A DNA stretch of 64,000 bases from Pseudomonadota bacterium (GTDB lineage Bacteria; Pseudomonadota; Alphaproteobacteria; Sphingomonadales; Sphingomonadaceae): the NCBI GenBank assembly GCA_963205265.1, contig CAUJJI010000019.1, positions 1 to 64,000 on the forward strand. Direction: 5' to 3'. The first letter of the stretch is position 1. Each line of letters starts with the position of its first letter. A program made the position numbers and the translations under genes. This document shows positions 53,403 to 62,340 of the stretch, piece by piece. The notes beneath the pieces were generated by a model. That model saw only the letters and a list, made by a program, of their open reading frames with translations, had not been told where the DNA came from and searched no databases.

Positions 53403-56051
53403 TTACCGACGGACGATTTCGATGGCCGATATCACGGCGGGCCCGGTGATCGGCTCGAACGATAGCACAAGGCGACCGTCCTCGACCGCTACGGGAAAGC
53501 TGCGCGAGACCTCCCGGAGCGCCCCGCCGGCCGCAGCGAACGGATCGAAGGAAGCCAGGGCAGTGACGCCGTTGGCAATCACCGAAAAGGTCCGACGGCC
53601 AACCTTGCCCTCGCCCGGCTCGAAGCTGGTGACCGTCACGCGCCAGTTGCCGTCGGCGAGCGGCAGCTCGTAGCGGAAGCGGCCTTCGCGATAACCGTCG
53701 TGAAGCAGCGCCGATGCCGCGTTCGCCACGGTCTTCGGCGCCGCGCCCCGCCGCTCGAACAGGGCGGTGATGGTGCGGGGATTGAGCGCCCTGGCCTCTC
53801 CCCCGGAAAAGAAATGATCCGATCCGAATTGCCGACCATCCGGCAATATCGCGCTGGTGAGATCCCCGGCATTGATCCTGACGCCATCCCTTGCGGGATC
53901 GGGACCGTTCAGTGTCATGGCATCGGCTAGCGACGCTCCGCCCATCGAGGCGCTCGCCACGATCCGGTTCGGCCCCGGCGCCAGCGCGACGTTGCGCCAG
54001 GTGCAGATCCGCTCGGGGCAGGGCTGCCGGCCAACCAGGGCGCCGTTGACTGTAAGAGAGGCTTCGGACGCGTTGCTGTAGGCGCTGATGTCGGCCACCG
54101 GATAGGGGCGATCGACGTATCTGCTGCCATTGAGGTGAAGGACCGGGGAACTGCTCCAGCTTGCCTGGTAGAAGTAAAACGCGTCCTTGCGGACTCTGCG
54201 ATCGAAGGTGACCAGGCCCTTGTCATTGAGGTCGATCGCGTCGCCCTCGGCGCGAAAGTCGCTGGCAAAATCGAACATGTTCCAGACCCAGGTCGCCCAC
54301 AGATAATCCCGGGCCTGCAGTGCGCGCCAGTTCTGTTCGTGCACCCAGCTTTGGTAGCCTTCGGGGTGCGGCCGGCCGAAGGCGTTGATCGGCCCGCCGG
54401 CGGGATTGTCCGTGTGCTGGGTCAAAGCTCCGCCTGCGCCGTATTCGGTGACGGCCATCGGCACTTGCGGATAGCGCGAATGCAGCTTGTCGAGGATGGC
54501 GCCCATGGCTGCCGGATCGCTGCTGTACCAGCCGGGATAGCGATTGAAGCCGACGACATCGGTAGTGCCGACCAGTTCCTCCGCTGTTGCCGGATTGGCG
54601 TAGGGTGAGGCGGCGCAGCAATCGGCAAAGGCTGTGGGGCGGCTCGGGTCTTCCACCCTGGCGAGCCTGTGCAATTCCTGCAACAGGCCACGCGCCTTGA
54701 CCGGCCGGCCTGCGAGACTCTTGCTGTCGACCTCGTTTCCGACTGCCCAGACCGCGACGGAAGGGTGATTGTGGTTCTGGCGGATCAGCTCGACCAGCTG
54801 CTGCCGGGCGTTTGCGACCACTGCTGGCGACGGTTCGCCATCGTCGAAAGTGGCCATGCTGACGTACGGAATCTCGGCCCAGGCAACCATGCCGCGCTGG
54901 TCGGACAGCTCGAGCCATTTTCCGGCGTGTTGGTAATGGGCGAAGCGGATCGTGTTGGCCCCGATTTCCTCGATCAGGTCCATGTCCCGAGCGTGGTCCG
55001 CATCCGACAGCGCCGCCCCCTTGCCCGCGCTGTCCTGGTGACGCGAGACGCCGTGCAGCGCCAGCGGCTGTCCGTTGAGGAAGAACCCTCTGTCCGGATC
55101 GATGCGGATAGTGCGGATCCCCAGGCTTTGCTCGACCCGGTCGAGCAGCTTGCCACCGGATCGCAGTTCGACGACGACCCTGTACAGGAACGGATCGCGG
55201 CGGCCCTGCCACAGGCGGGGCCGGGCGACAGTCAGTATCTGCTCGACCTCGGCCACGCCGGAATTGGGAACGCGCCGTGCGGACGAAACGCTCGTTGCCG
55301 TGACCCCCGCCTCATCGGCGATGCTCGTCACGACATCGACCCGGCGATGCCGGCCGCTCAGGTTGCGCAGCCGGGTCAGCACCTTGATCTCGGCGACATC
55401 CCCGGACGCGGCCAGAGTGGACAGATAGACGCCAGGCCCCGCATGATCGAGCAAGTCGATCTGCAGGTTCGGCGCAACGATCCAGGCAACGCTGCGATAA
55501 AGCCCGCCGTAGGGGAAGAAATCGCCCGAAAGCGGCAGGATGTCCGCGGTTGGACTGCCGGGCGCCGGCTTGCTGTTGTCGGCCCTGACAATCAGCTCGT
55601 TCACGCCCGAGCGGTCCAGGAACGGCGTTACGTCGAACCGGAACGCCGAATAGCCGCCGGCATGCCGGCCGACATGCCGCCCGTTGAGCCAGACATCGGC
55701 CAGGGTGCCAACGCCATCGAATTGCAGGAAGTGCCGGTCACCGCGCTTAGCCGCAGGCGTCCTCACCTGCAGCCGATACCAGCCGGCCCCTTGAAAGTCG
55801 TTCGCGGCGTCGCTGCGCCGGGTCCGATATTCGCCAAGGCGGTTCCAGGTATGTGGCAAAGTGACCCGCTGCCAGGACGCGTCGTCGAAACCGGCCGGCA
55901 ATCGGCTGCCTTCGGGCTCGCCCTGCCGAAAGCTCCACCCCTCCTCGAGGTCATGGACCTGGCGCGGGCTGCCGGCGGCCTGAGCGGACAGCGGCATCCA
56001 CATTGCGGCAATCAGGAGCACGACAGCCAAGACGCGCGGACTCCACCACAT
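53403..56051 (-). CDS. Glycoside hydrolase family 2 enzyme (beta-galactosidase/glucuronidase type)
   Basis: 882 residues with a signal peptide (VVLLIAAMWMPLSAQAAG). Sugar-binding, immunoglobulin-like and TIM-barrel domains occur in order. The acid/base is E440 (VAVWAVGNEVDS) and the nucleophile E536 (MAVTEYGAGG). A C-terminal malectin/CBM-like part follows. It cleaves a beta-linked sugar, probably galactose or glucuronate, outside the cytoplasm. The ATG at 56051 starts the signal peptide; in-frame sequence further upstream overlaps the GMC gene and is not used. Confidence 0.9.
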   Translation of the reverse strand: MWWSPRVLAVVLLIAAMWMPLSAQAAGSPRQVHDLEEGWSFRQGEPEGSRLPAGFDDASWQRVTLPHTWNRLGEYRTRRSDAANDFQGAGWYRLQVRTPAAKRGDRHFLQFDGVGTLADVWLNGRHVGRHAGGYSAFRFDVTPFLDRSGVNELIVRADNSKPAPGSPTADILPLSGDFFPYGGLYRSVAWIVAPNLQIDLLDHAGPGVYLSTLAASGDVAEIKVLTRLRNLSGRHRRVDVVTSIADEAGVTATSVSSARRVPNSGVAEVEQILTVARPRLWQGRRDPFLYRVVVELRSGGKLLDRVEQSLGIRTIRIDPDRGFFLNGQPLALHGVSRHQDSAGKGAALSDADHARDMDLIEEIGANTIRFAHYQHAGKWLELSDQRGMVAWAEIPYVSMATFDDGEPSPAVVANARQQLVELIRQNHNHPSVAVWAVGNEVDSKSLAGRPVKARGLLQELHRLARVEDPSRPTAFADCCAASPYANPATAEELVGTTDVVGFNRYPGWYSSDPAAMGAILDKLHSRYPQVPMAVTEYGAGGALTQHTDNPAGGPINAFGRPHPEGYQSWVHEQNWRALQARDYLWATWVWNMFDFASDFRAEGDAIDLNDKGLVTFDRRVRKDAFYFYQASWSSSPVLHLNGSRYVDRPYPVADISAYSNASEASLTVNGALVGRQPCPERICTWRNVALAPGPNRIVASASMGGASLADAMTLNGPDPARDGVRINAGDLTSAILPDGRQFGSDHFFSGGEARALNPRTITALFERRGAAPKTVANAASALLHDGYREGRFRYELPLADGNWRVTVTSFEPGEGKVGRRTFSVIANGVTALASFDPFAAAGGALREVSRSFPVAVEDGRLVLSFEPITGPAVISAIEIVRR

Positions 56052-56119
56052 TCTCAAGCCCCTGCCCGCTGCATCCGACCCCCGGGTCCGGCGCCCGTGA
56101 GGGGCGGGCTGGAGCAGGA

Positions 56120-57733
56120 TCATTGCGGCGCCTGGCAAGTCACCAGGCTCGCCCCCTTCTCGCCGATCATGATCGCGGCGGCATTGGTGTTGCCGGAAAC
56201 CAGCCTCGGCATGACGGACGCATCGATCACCCTCAGGCCGGCCACGCCCTTCACTCTCAGCTGCGGATCGAGCACCGCACCATCGTCGATCCCCATCCGG
56301 CACGTGCCCGCCGGATGATAGCCGGTGTTGCCGTAGCGGCGCGCATAGTCGAGCAGCTCGTCGTCGCTGCGGCAGTCCGGGCCGGGCCAGGGCTCGGCGG
56401 CGACCAGCGCGGCGAGCGACGGCGCGGCGACCAGTTCGCGCGCCATGCGCATGGCACGCAGCGACAGCCGCCGGTCTTCCTCGGCCTCGAGCCAGTTGTG
56501 GACGATGGCGGGAACCGCCGCTGGATCCGGCGACGACAGCCGCACCCGCCCGCGCGAGGCCGGGCGCAGCACGTTGGGTCCAAGCGTCAGCCCCGGCCAG
56601 GGGGACAGCTTCGATTTCTCGCCGGCCACGGCGGCGTCGAGGTCACCGGTCACGGGCAGGCAGTGGAACTGGATGTCGGGCCGGTCGAGCAGGGGGTCGG
56701 ACTTGACGAAGGCCCCGACTTGCGCGGCCGGAATGGTCATCGGCCCCTCGCGCCGGGCGGCATAGCGCAGCACGTTCCACACGAGGCGTCCGCCCGAAAG
56801 CTCGCGGTTGTAGCTGTAGGCCGCAGGGTCCAGCCGCCAGCTCATCGTCAGGATATAGTGATCCTGCAGGTTCGCACCGACTTCGGGGCTCTCGTGCAGC
56901 ACCGCGACGCCAAGGTCGCGCAGGTGGGCCGCAGGTCCGATCCCCGAGAGCATAAGCAGCTTTGGGCTGTGATAGGCCCCGGCGGACAGGATCACCTCGC
57001 GATTGGCGCCGACGGTCTCGATCCCCCTGCGCGTCTCGATCTCCACTCCGCTGGCGCGCATGCCGTCGAACAGGACCCGCCGGCACATGGCGCCCGTGAC
57101 GACCCGCAGGTTGGGGCGAGCCATGGCAGGGCGCAGGAAGGCGTCGGCGGCGCTGCAGCGCTTACCGTCGCCGACCGTGGTCTGGTAATAGAAGGCGCCA
57201 TGCTGGTCGGCGCCGTTGTAGTCGCGGTTCCGCGGCACGCCGAGTTCGGCAAAAGCGGCGAGCACGGCATCGTTGGTCGGGTTGCGGTGCGCCACTTCCT
57301 CGACTCTGAGCTCGCCCGCATCGCCGCGCAGCTCATCGCCGCCGCCGGCATAGGTTTCGCTCCTGCGGAAGTAGGGCGCGACATCGGCCCAACCCCAGCC
57401 GATCGCGCCGAGATTCGACCACTGGTCGTAGTCGGCATGCTGGCCGCGGACATGAAGCAGGCCGTTGATGTTCGACGACCCGCCCAGCCCGCGCCCGCGC
57501 GGCAGCAGCATCCGCCGCCCGCCGATCGCCGGTTCGGGATCGCCGTGATAGTGCCACGAATGGCCGGGCTGGTTGGCGGTCATCCCGAACCCGGCGGGCA
57601 TCGTGAGCATGAAGCTCTTGCCGCCGCCCCCGGCCTCGACCAGCACGACCTGCACGCGCGGATCGGCCGAAAGCCGGTTGGCCAGCACGCATTCGGCCGA
57701 ACCGCCGCCGACAATGACGAAATCCGCGTCCAT
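56120..57733 (-). CDS. GMC-family oxidoreductase (choline dehydrogenase-like)
   Basis: 537 residues. GMC signatures: GRGLGGSSNINGLLHVRG, a second ILSAGAYHSPKLLMLSGIGP, and the catalytic His region GYHPAGTCRMG with NTNAAAIMIGEKGA at the end. The FAD motif is unusual: G9-G-G11-S-A-E14 in place of GxGxxG, since codon GAA at 57692-57694 replaces the last glycine. The change is one base (GGA to GAA). Oxidises an alcohol or sugar. First gene of the leftward set; its promoter faces the alkylsulfatase. Confidence 0.88.
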   Translation of the reverse strand: MDADFVIVGGGSAECVLANRLSADPRVQVVLVEAGGGGKSFMLTMPAGFGMTANQPGHSWHYHGDPEPAIGGRRMLLPRGRGLGGSSNINGLLHVRGQHADYDQWSNLGAIGWGWADVAPYFRRSETYAGGGDELRGDAGELRVEEVAHRNPTNDAVLAAFAELGVPRNRDYNGADQHGAFYYQTTVGDGKRCSAADAFLRPAMARPNLRVVTGAMCRRVLFDGMRASGVEIETRRGIETVGANREVILSAGAYHSPKLLMLSGIGPAAHLRDLGVAVLHESPEVGANLQDHYILTMSWRLDPAAYSYNRELSGGRLVWNVLRYAARREGPMTIPAAQVGAFVKSDPLLDRPDIQFHCLPVTGDLDAAVAGEKSKLSPWPGLTLGPNVLRPASRGRVRLSSPDPAAVPAIVHNWLEAEEDRRLSLRAMRMARELVAAPSLAALVAAEPWPGPDCRSDDELLDYARRYGNTGYHPAGTCRMGIDDGAVLDPQLRVKGVAGLRVIDASVMPRLVSGNTNAAAIMIGEKGASLVTCQAPQ

Positions 57734-57801
57734 CGCGCTCCCTCCCCGCGCCCGCCGGCCTCGGCTGTGCCCGGAATGGGCGGCGAATCCGTTCCGGCTC
57801 T

Positions 57802-57820
57802 GGTTATAAGCCGTTATACC
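57802..57820. promoter_or_regulatory. Imperfect palindrome between divergent genes
   Basis: GGTTATAA-GCCG-TTATACC is an inverted repeat with one extra T in the left arm. It sits in the 116-base spacer between the GMC operon and the alkylsulfatase, 30 bases before the latter's ATG. Its size and AT-rich arms fit a repressor operator (GntR- or TetR-like) that could control both sides. The regulator is not next to it. Confidence 0.45.
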
Positions 57821-57849
57821 AAGGGCAAGAGCAGACAGAGAGGATCGCG

Positions 57850-59826
57850 ATGCCCATTTTGAGCCGGATCACGGCTTTCGCCGCGCTGGCAGCGCTTGCC
57901 GGCCAGATGCCCGTACGGGCGCAAGCTCCCGTTCCTTCGCTCCTGGCGCACGATGCCACGCCCGCCACGCGCGCCGTGCTGGCAGCCGCGGCGAAGGACC
58001 TGCCGCCCGAGGACGGTCAGGACTTCGACTTCGCAAGCCGCGGCTTCATCGCTACCTGGCCCGACAGCGTGATCCGGCAGGACAACGGCAAGCCGAGCTT
58101 CGACCTGGCGGGCAACGACTTCATCGAAGGCCCCGCGCCCGGAACCGTCCACCCGGCGCTGTGGCGCCAGAACCGCGTCATGCGCGCCGAAGGCCTGTTC
58201 CGCCTTGCGCCCGGGCTCTACCAGGTGCGCAACATCGACAATTCGAACGTCAGCTTCATCGAAACGCCCAGGGGCTGGATCGTCATCGATCCGCTGACCG
58301 TGGCCGAAGTGGCGCGGGCCGCTTTCGATCTGCTCAAGAAACACGTGGCCGACAAGCCGGTGCTGGCGCTGGTCTATACCCATTCGCACACCGATCACTT
58401 CGCCGGGGCGCCGGGCATCGTCGATCCGGCCGATGTCGCGGCCGGCAAGGTCCAGGTGATCGCGCCCAAGGGCTTCGTCGAGGAAGTGGTGAGCGAATGG
58501 ATGATTGCCGGCACCGCGATGGGGCGGCGTGCATTCTATCAGTTCGGCTACTTCCTGCCGCGTGGGCCCAGGGGCCACGCCGGGATGGGCATGGGCACCG
58601 CCATTGCCGCCGGCCGGCAGGGCTTCATCCCGCCGACGCTGGAAATCGAACGCACCGGCCAGAGCGTGACGGTGGACGGAGTGGAGCTGGTCTTCCAGAT
58701 GACCCCTGGGGCCGAGGCGCCGACCGAGTTCAACCTGTGGATTCCCTCGCTCAAGGCGCTGTGCAGCGCCGAAACGGCCACCTCGACGCTGCACAACGTC
58801 CAGACCCTGCGCGGGGCCAAGGTGCGCGATGCCAAGGCCTGGGGCGATTACCTGACGGAAACGCTGCGCATGTGGGGCGGAGAGGCCGACGTGCTCTTCG
58901 CTTCGCACCACTGGCCGCGCTTCGGCAATGCCGTGATCCGCACGCACCTTGGCCATCAGCGCGATGCCTACAAATTCATCCACGACCAGTCGGTGCGGCG
59001 GATGAACATGGGCCAGACGCCGACCGAGATCGCCGAGGGGCTCGAGCTGCCGCCGGCGCTGCGTGCCGATTGGTCGGTGCGGGGCTTCTATGGCACCGTC
59101 AGCCACAACGCCAAGGCGGTCTACGATCGCTACATGGGCTGGTACGACGGGGTTCCGGCGAATCTCAATCCCTATCCCCCGGTCGAACGGGCAAGGCGGC
59201 TGGTCGCATCGCTGGGCGGGGCACGGGCGCTCCACCGCCAGGCGCAAAAGGCCTTTGCCGCTGGCGACTATCGCTGGTCGGCAGAACTGGCGCACAACGG
59301 AGTCTTCGCCGATCCGGCAGACCGCACCGCACGCCTGCTGCTGGCCGACAGCTACGAGCAGCTCGGCTACCAGTCGGAAAGCGCGATATGGCGCAACATC
59401 TACCTCACCGGCGCGCGCGAATTGCGGCAAGGCAAGCCCGACAGCGTGGCCGAAAGCGGGCCCAACTACCTGATGGCGGCCACTCCGCTGCGCCATTTCC
59501 TCGACCTCGTGGAAACCACGCTCGTCCCCGAAAGGGCCGGCACCGCGAAGCTGGCTTTCAACCTGGTCGAAACGGGCAGCGGCGAGCGCTTTGCCATCAC
59601 CGTCGAGAATGCGGTGATGGTCAGCGAGGCGGGCCAATCCGTGCCCGGCGCCCCGACGCTCTCTGCGCCCAAGCCGATCCTGCTGGGCATCCTGTTCGGC
59701 CAGGCCCCGCTCGATGCCATGGTGGCGAGCGGCCGGGCAAGGCTGGAGGGGGATGGCGCAGCGATCCGGCAGCTGTCCGGGATGCTCCAGCCGCCGAGGC
59801 TCGATTTCAACATCGTCGAGCCCTGA
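57850..59826 (+). CDS. Alkyl sulfatase (SdsA1/BDS1-type MBL hydrolase)
   Basis: 658 residues with a signal peptide (LAALAGQMPVRAQA). The zinc site is THSHTDHFAG (H178, H180, D182, H183) in an MBL domain, followed by TSTLHNVQTLRGAKVRD, SHHWPRFG and a dimerisation and SCP-2-like C-terminal part (ALHRQAQKAFAAGDYRWSAEL). It cleaves sulfate from long alkyl or sterol sulfates in the periplasm. Divergent from the GMC operon; a sulfotransferase of the opposite reaction lies 28 kb away. Confidence 0.93.
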   Translation: MPILSRITAFAALAALAGQMPVRAQAPVPSLLAHDATPATRAVLAAAAKDLPPEDGQDFDFASRGFIATWPDSVIRQDNGKPSFDLAGNDFIEGPAPGTVHPALWRQNRVMRAEGLFRLAPGLYQVRNIDNSNVSFIETPRGWIVIDPLTVAEVARAAFDLLKKHVADKPVLALVYTHSHTDHFAGAPGIVDPADVAAGKVQVIAPKGFVEEVVSEWMIAGTAMGRRAFYQFGYFLPRGPRGHAGMGMGTAIAAGRQGFIPPTLEIERTGQSVTVDGVELVFQMTPGAEAPTEFNLWIPSLKALCSAETATSTLHNVQTLRGAKVRDAKAWGDYLTETLRMWGGEADVLFASHHWPRFGNAVIRTHLGHQRDAYKFIHDQSVRRMNMGQTPTEIAEGLELPPALRADWSVRGFYGTVSHNAKAVYDRYMGWYDGVPANLNPYPPVERARRLVASLGGARALHRQAQKAFAAGDYRWSAELAHNGVFADPADRTARLLLADSYEQLGYQSESAIWRNIYLTGARELRQGKPDSVAESGPNYLMAATPLRHFLDLVETTLVPERAGTAKLAFNLVETGSGERFAITVENAVMVSEAGQSVPGAPTLSAPKPILLGILFGQAPLDAMVASGRARLEGDGAAIRQLSGMLQPPRLDFNIVEP

Positions 59827-59835
59827 CCGGCGGGT

Positions 59836-60504
59836 CTAATCGAGGAAGCGCACCATGTCTGCTAGCGGCGCGCGGTCGTTGGGGAAGTCGTTGACCGGCG
59901 CTGCGGGATCGGGCCAGCCGATCGCCAGCCCGCAGAACAGCAGGTGGTCGCCCGGGATCCCGGCCACGCGCTTGACCCTCTCGGGGTAGGCCGACCAGGC
60001 TTCCTGCGGGCATGAACCCAGTCCCGCCTCGACCAGCAGCAACATGACGGTCTGCAGCCACAGGCCCAGGTCGGCCCACTGCGGTGGTCCCATCAGCCGG
60101 GGCATGTGCACGAACAGGCCCACAGGCGCGTCGAAGAAGCTGAAATTGCGCGCCATCTGGCCAAGCCGCCCGGCCTTGTCCTCCCGGGGGATGCCGAGCG
60201 CGCCATAGAGCGCTTCGCCATTGGCGCCGCGCCGCGCGCGCCATGGGTCAGGCAGGCTTTCCGGGTAGATCCGGTATTCCGGGCTCTCGCTGCCCGGCGG
60301 GGCCAGCAGTGCGGCCTGCATCTCCTGCTTCAGGCGGGCGAGAGAATTGCCGGTGAGAACCGCCGCGTGCCACGGCTGGAGGTTTCCCCCCGAGGGCGCA
60401 GCCCGCGCCTTGTCGAGCACCTCGCACAGCAGCGGCGGCGGCACCGGCCGGTCGAGGAACCGGCGGATCGAGCGGCGAGTGGCTACGGCAGTGGAAACGT
60501 CCAT
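59836..60504 (-). CDS. Nitroreductase-family FMN oxidoreductase
   Basis: 222 residues. The FMN-binding start is RRSIRRFLDRPVPPPLL, then SGGNLQPW and GLGSCPQEAW; the family uses NAD(P)H to reduce nitro or quinone groups. It ends 9 bases after the alkylsulfatase in convergent layout. Divergent from the small winged-helix gene to the right, which may be its regulator. Confidence 0.87.
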   Translation of the reverse strand: MDVSTAVATRRSIRRFLDRPVPPPLLCEVLDKARAAPSGGNLQPWHAAVLTGNSLARLKQEMQAALLAPPGSESPEYRIYPESLPDPWRARRGANGEALYGALGIPREDKAGRLGQMARNFSFFDAPVGLFVHMPRLMGPPQWADLGLWLQTVMLLLVEAGLGSCPQEAWSAYPERVKRVAGIPGDHLLFCGLAIGWPDPAAPVNDFPNDRAPLADMVRFLD

Positions 60505-60602
60505 CAGGCCTGTTCCTCAAGGTCGGGGCATCGGGAGTTTACCCGGCGCCGGTTCGGCAATAGGATCGCGCCGGGCTTCACGGCAAAGAGAGGACATTGC
60601 GC

Positions 60603-61049
60603 GTGGGCGAAGAGGCGCTGCGGCGCAATTTCGGCAAGGTTCACGCGCTGCACGTTGCAGCGCTGGCGCGACACCTGATCGCCTGCCGCAAGGTATGCGA
60701 CGGCGACCTCGACCTGTTCCTCGTCCTCACCATCATCGGCGAGCGCACTTTCAGCGCACGCAACGCGCCTGCCGCGATGAGTCACGAAGCCTTCCTCTCG
60801 GGCACGGTGCGCGATGTCGAGCCCGAGGCGATCAACCTCCAGTCGATCGCCGACTATTCCGGGATCCCGCGCGAGACGGTGCGGCGCAAGATCGAGACGC
60901 TGATCGAAAAGGGCTGGGTCGAACGCGATGCGCGGCGCTTCGTCACCGCGACCGACAAGGCCAACGAAAGCCTGCGCGGCCTGACGGCCAGCACGCTGCG
61001 CTACCTGCGCGAAGTCGAAGCGGCGCTGGCCGTGGGCGAAGGGGAATAG
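60603..61049 (+). CDS. Small winged-helix transcriptional regulator (uncharacterised)
   Basis: About 148 residues. The C-terminal half is a winged helix (LQSIADYSGIPRETVRRKIETLIEKGWVERD). The N-terminal half is helical with no known sensor motif. The exact family is not recognised. A GTG at 60603 lies 9 bases after AGAGGA; a TTG at 60597 is an alternative. Divergent from the nitroreductase and convergent with the acyl-CoA dehydrogenases. Confidence 0.75.
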   Translation: MGEEALRRNFGKVHALHVAALARHLIACRKVCDGDLDLFLVLTIIGERTFSARNAPAAMSHEAFLSGTVRDVEPEAINLQSIADYSGIPRETVRRKIETLIEKGWVERDARRFVTATDKANESLRGLTASTLRYLREVEAALAVGEGE

Positions 61050-61113
61050 CGCGCGGCGCGGCACCGCCGGTTCAGCCGCCCTGGCGCCGTCGAGCGGCGC
61101 GCGCGACATGGCC

Positions 61114-62340
61114 CTACCCTTCCAGCTCGCGGAACGGGACGTCGCGATCGGTCCGGATCTCTCCCGGCAGGCCCAGCACGCGCTCGGCAATCGTGTTCTT
61201 CTGGATCTCGTCGGTGCCGCCGGCGATGCGTGCGCCGGGGGCGGAAATCCAGAACAGCTGCGGCAGGCGCCAGTCTGCTCCCAAGTCTTCTGCCGCGATC
61301 AGCCCTTCTGCCCCGCCCAGTTCCAATGCCAGCGCGCCGGCGGTCTGGAAGGCGCGGGCGCCGATCAGCTTTATCGCCGCCATTTCCGGCCCCGGACTTT
61401 CCCCGCGCGAGATCGCGCTCATCCCGCGCCGGACGATCAGGTCGACGCCGAACTGGGCGATATAGGCATCGGCGATCCCGGCGCGCACCCGCGCGTCCTC
61501 GATGGCCGGGCGGTCGTTCCACAGCACCTGCCGAGCCAGGCCGGCGATCTGGTCGTAGAGGTCGCCGGAGAAGTTTTCGCCCAGCGAGAAGCGTTCCTGC
61601 ATCAGGGTGGAGAGCATGACTTTCCAGCCCTGTCCCTCCGGCCCCAGCCGGGCGCCTTCGGGCAGGCGCACCTCGCTCAGGAACACTTCGTTGAAATGCG
61701 ATTCCTCGCTGATCTGCCGGATCGGGCGCACTTCGATCCCCGGCAGCTTCATGTCGAGGATGAACATGGTCAGGCCCTTGGACTTGGGCTCGTCCCAGTC
61801 TGTGCGGGCGAGCAGGATGCCGTAGTCGGCGAAGTGCGCGCCCGAAGTCCAGACCTTCTGGCCGGTGACAATCCAGCCGTCCCCGTCGCGCACAGCACGG
61901 GTGCGCACGTTGCCGAGATCCGAGCCGGCCGACGGCTCGGAAAACAGCTGGCACCAGATGTGGTCGCCCCGGAAGGCCGGCTCGAGATAGGCGGCCTTCT
62001 GCTCGCTCGTGCCCCACATCGCCACGGTCGGCAGCGCGGTGCCCAGGCTCACTTCGAAGACGTGGCCCGGGGTCAGGAATCGCCCTTCCTCCTGGTTGTA
62101 GATCACCTGCATCGCCGGCGTGCCGCCCAGCCCGCCCATCTCGCGCGGAGCGGCGATGGCGGCATAGCCGGCGGCGGCCTTCTTCGCCTGCCAGGCGCGC
62201 GCGGCCGCAAGGTAGGCGGCCTCATCGAGCCCCGCGCCGAACCTGTCGTCGCGGCTGCGCTTCGGGGTGGCGTTCGCTTCCAGCCAGGCGCGCACCCGCG
62301 TGCGGAAGGCGGCTTCCTCGGGGGTATCATCGAAGTCCAT
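61114..62340 (-). CDS. Acyl-CoA dehydrogenase, FadE-like subunit 1
   Basis: 408 residues. Flavin-site motifs CQLFSEPSAGSDLG and WIVTGQKVWTSGAHFADYG with the C-terminal GGTDEIQKNTIAERVLGLP are all present. The ATG shares one base with the upstream ACAD's stop (TGATG). Coupled acyl-CoA dehydrogenase pairs often work as heterotetramers on steroid or bulky side chains. Substrate unknown. Confidence 0.92.
   Translation of the reverse strand: MDFDDTPEEAAFRTRVRAWLEANATPKRSRDDRFGAGLDEAAYLAAARAWQAKKAAAGYAAIAAPREMGGLGGTPAMQVIYNQEEGRFLTPGHVFEVSLGTALPTVAMWGTSEQKAAYLEPAFRGDHIWCQLFSEPSAGSDLGNVRTRAVRDGDGWIVTGQKVWTSGAHFADYGILLARTDWDEPKSKGLTMFILDMKLPGIEVRPIRQISEESHFNEVFLSEVRLPEGARLGPEGQGWKVMLSTLMQERFSLGENFSGDLYDQIAGLARQVLWNDRPAIEDARVRAGIADAYIAQFGVDLIVRRGMSAISRGESPGPEMAAIKLIGARAFQTAGALALELGGAEGLIAAEDLGADWRLPQLFWISAPGARIAGGTDEIQKNTIAERVLGLPGEIRTDRDVPFRELEG

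Noticed and set aside
57814..59637. A 607-codon open frame on the minus strand
   Set aside because: It is antisense to the alkylsulfatase; no recognisable domain and unusual composition.
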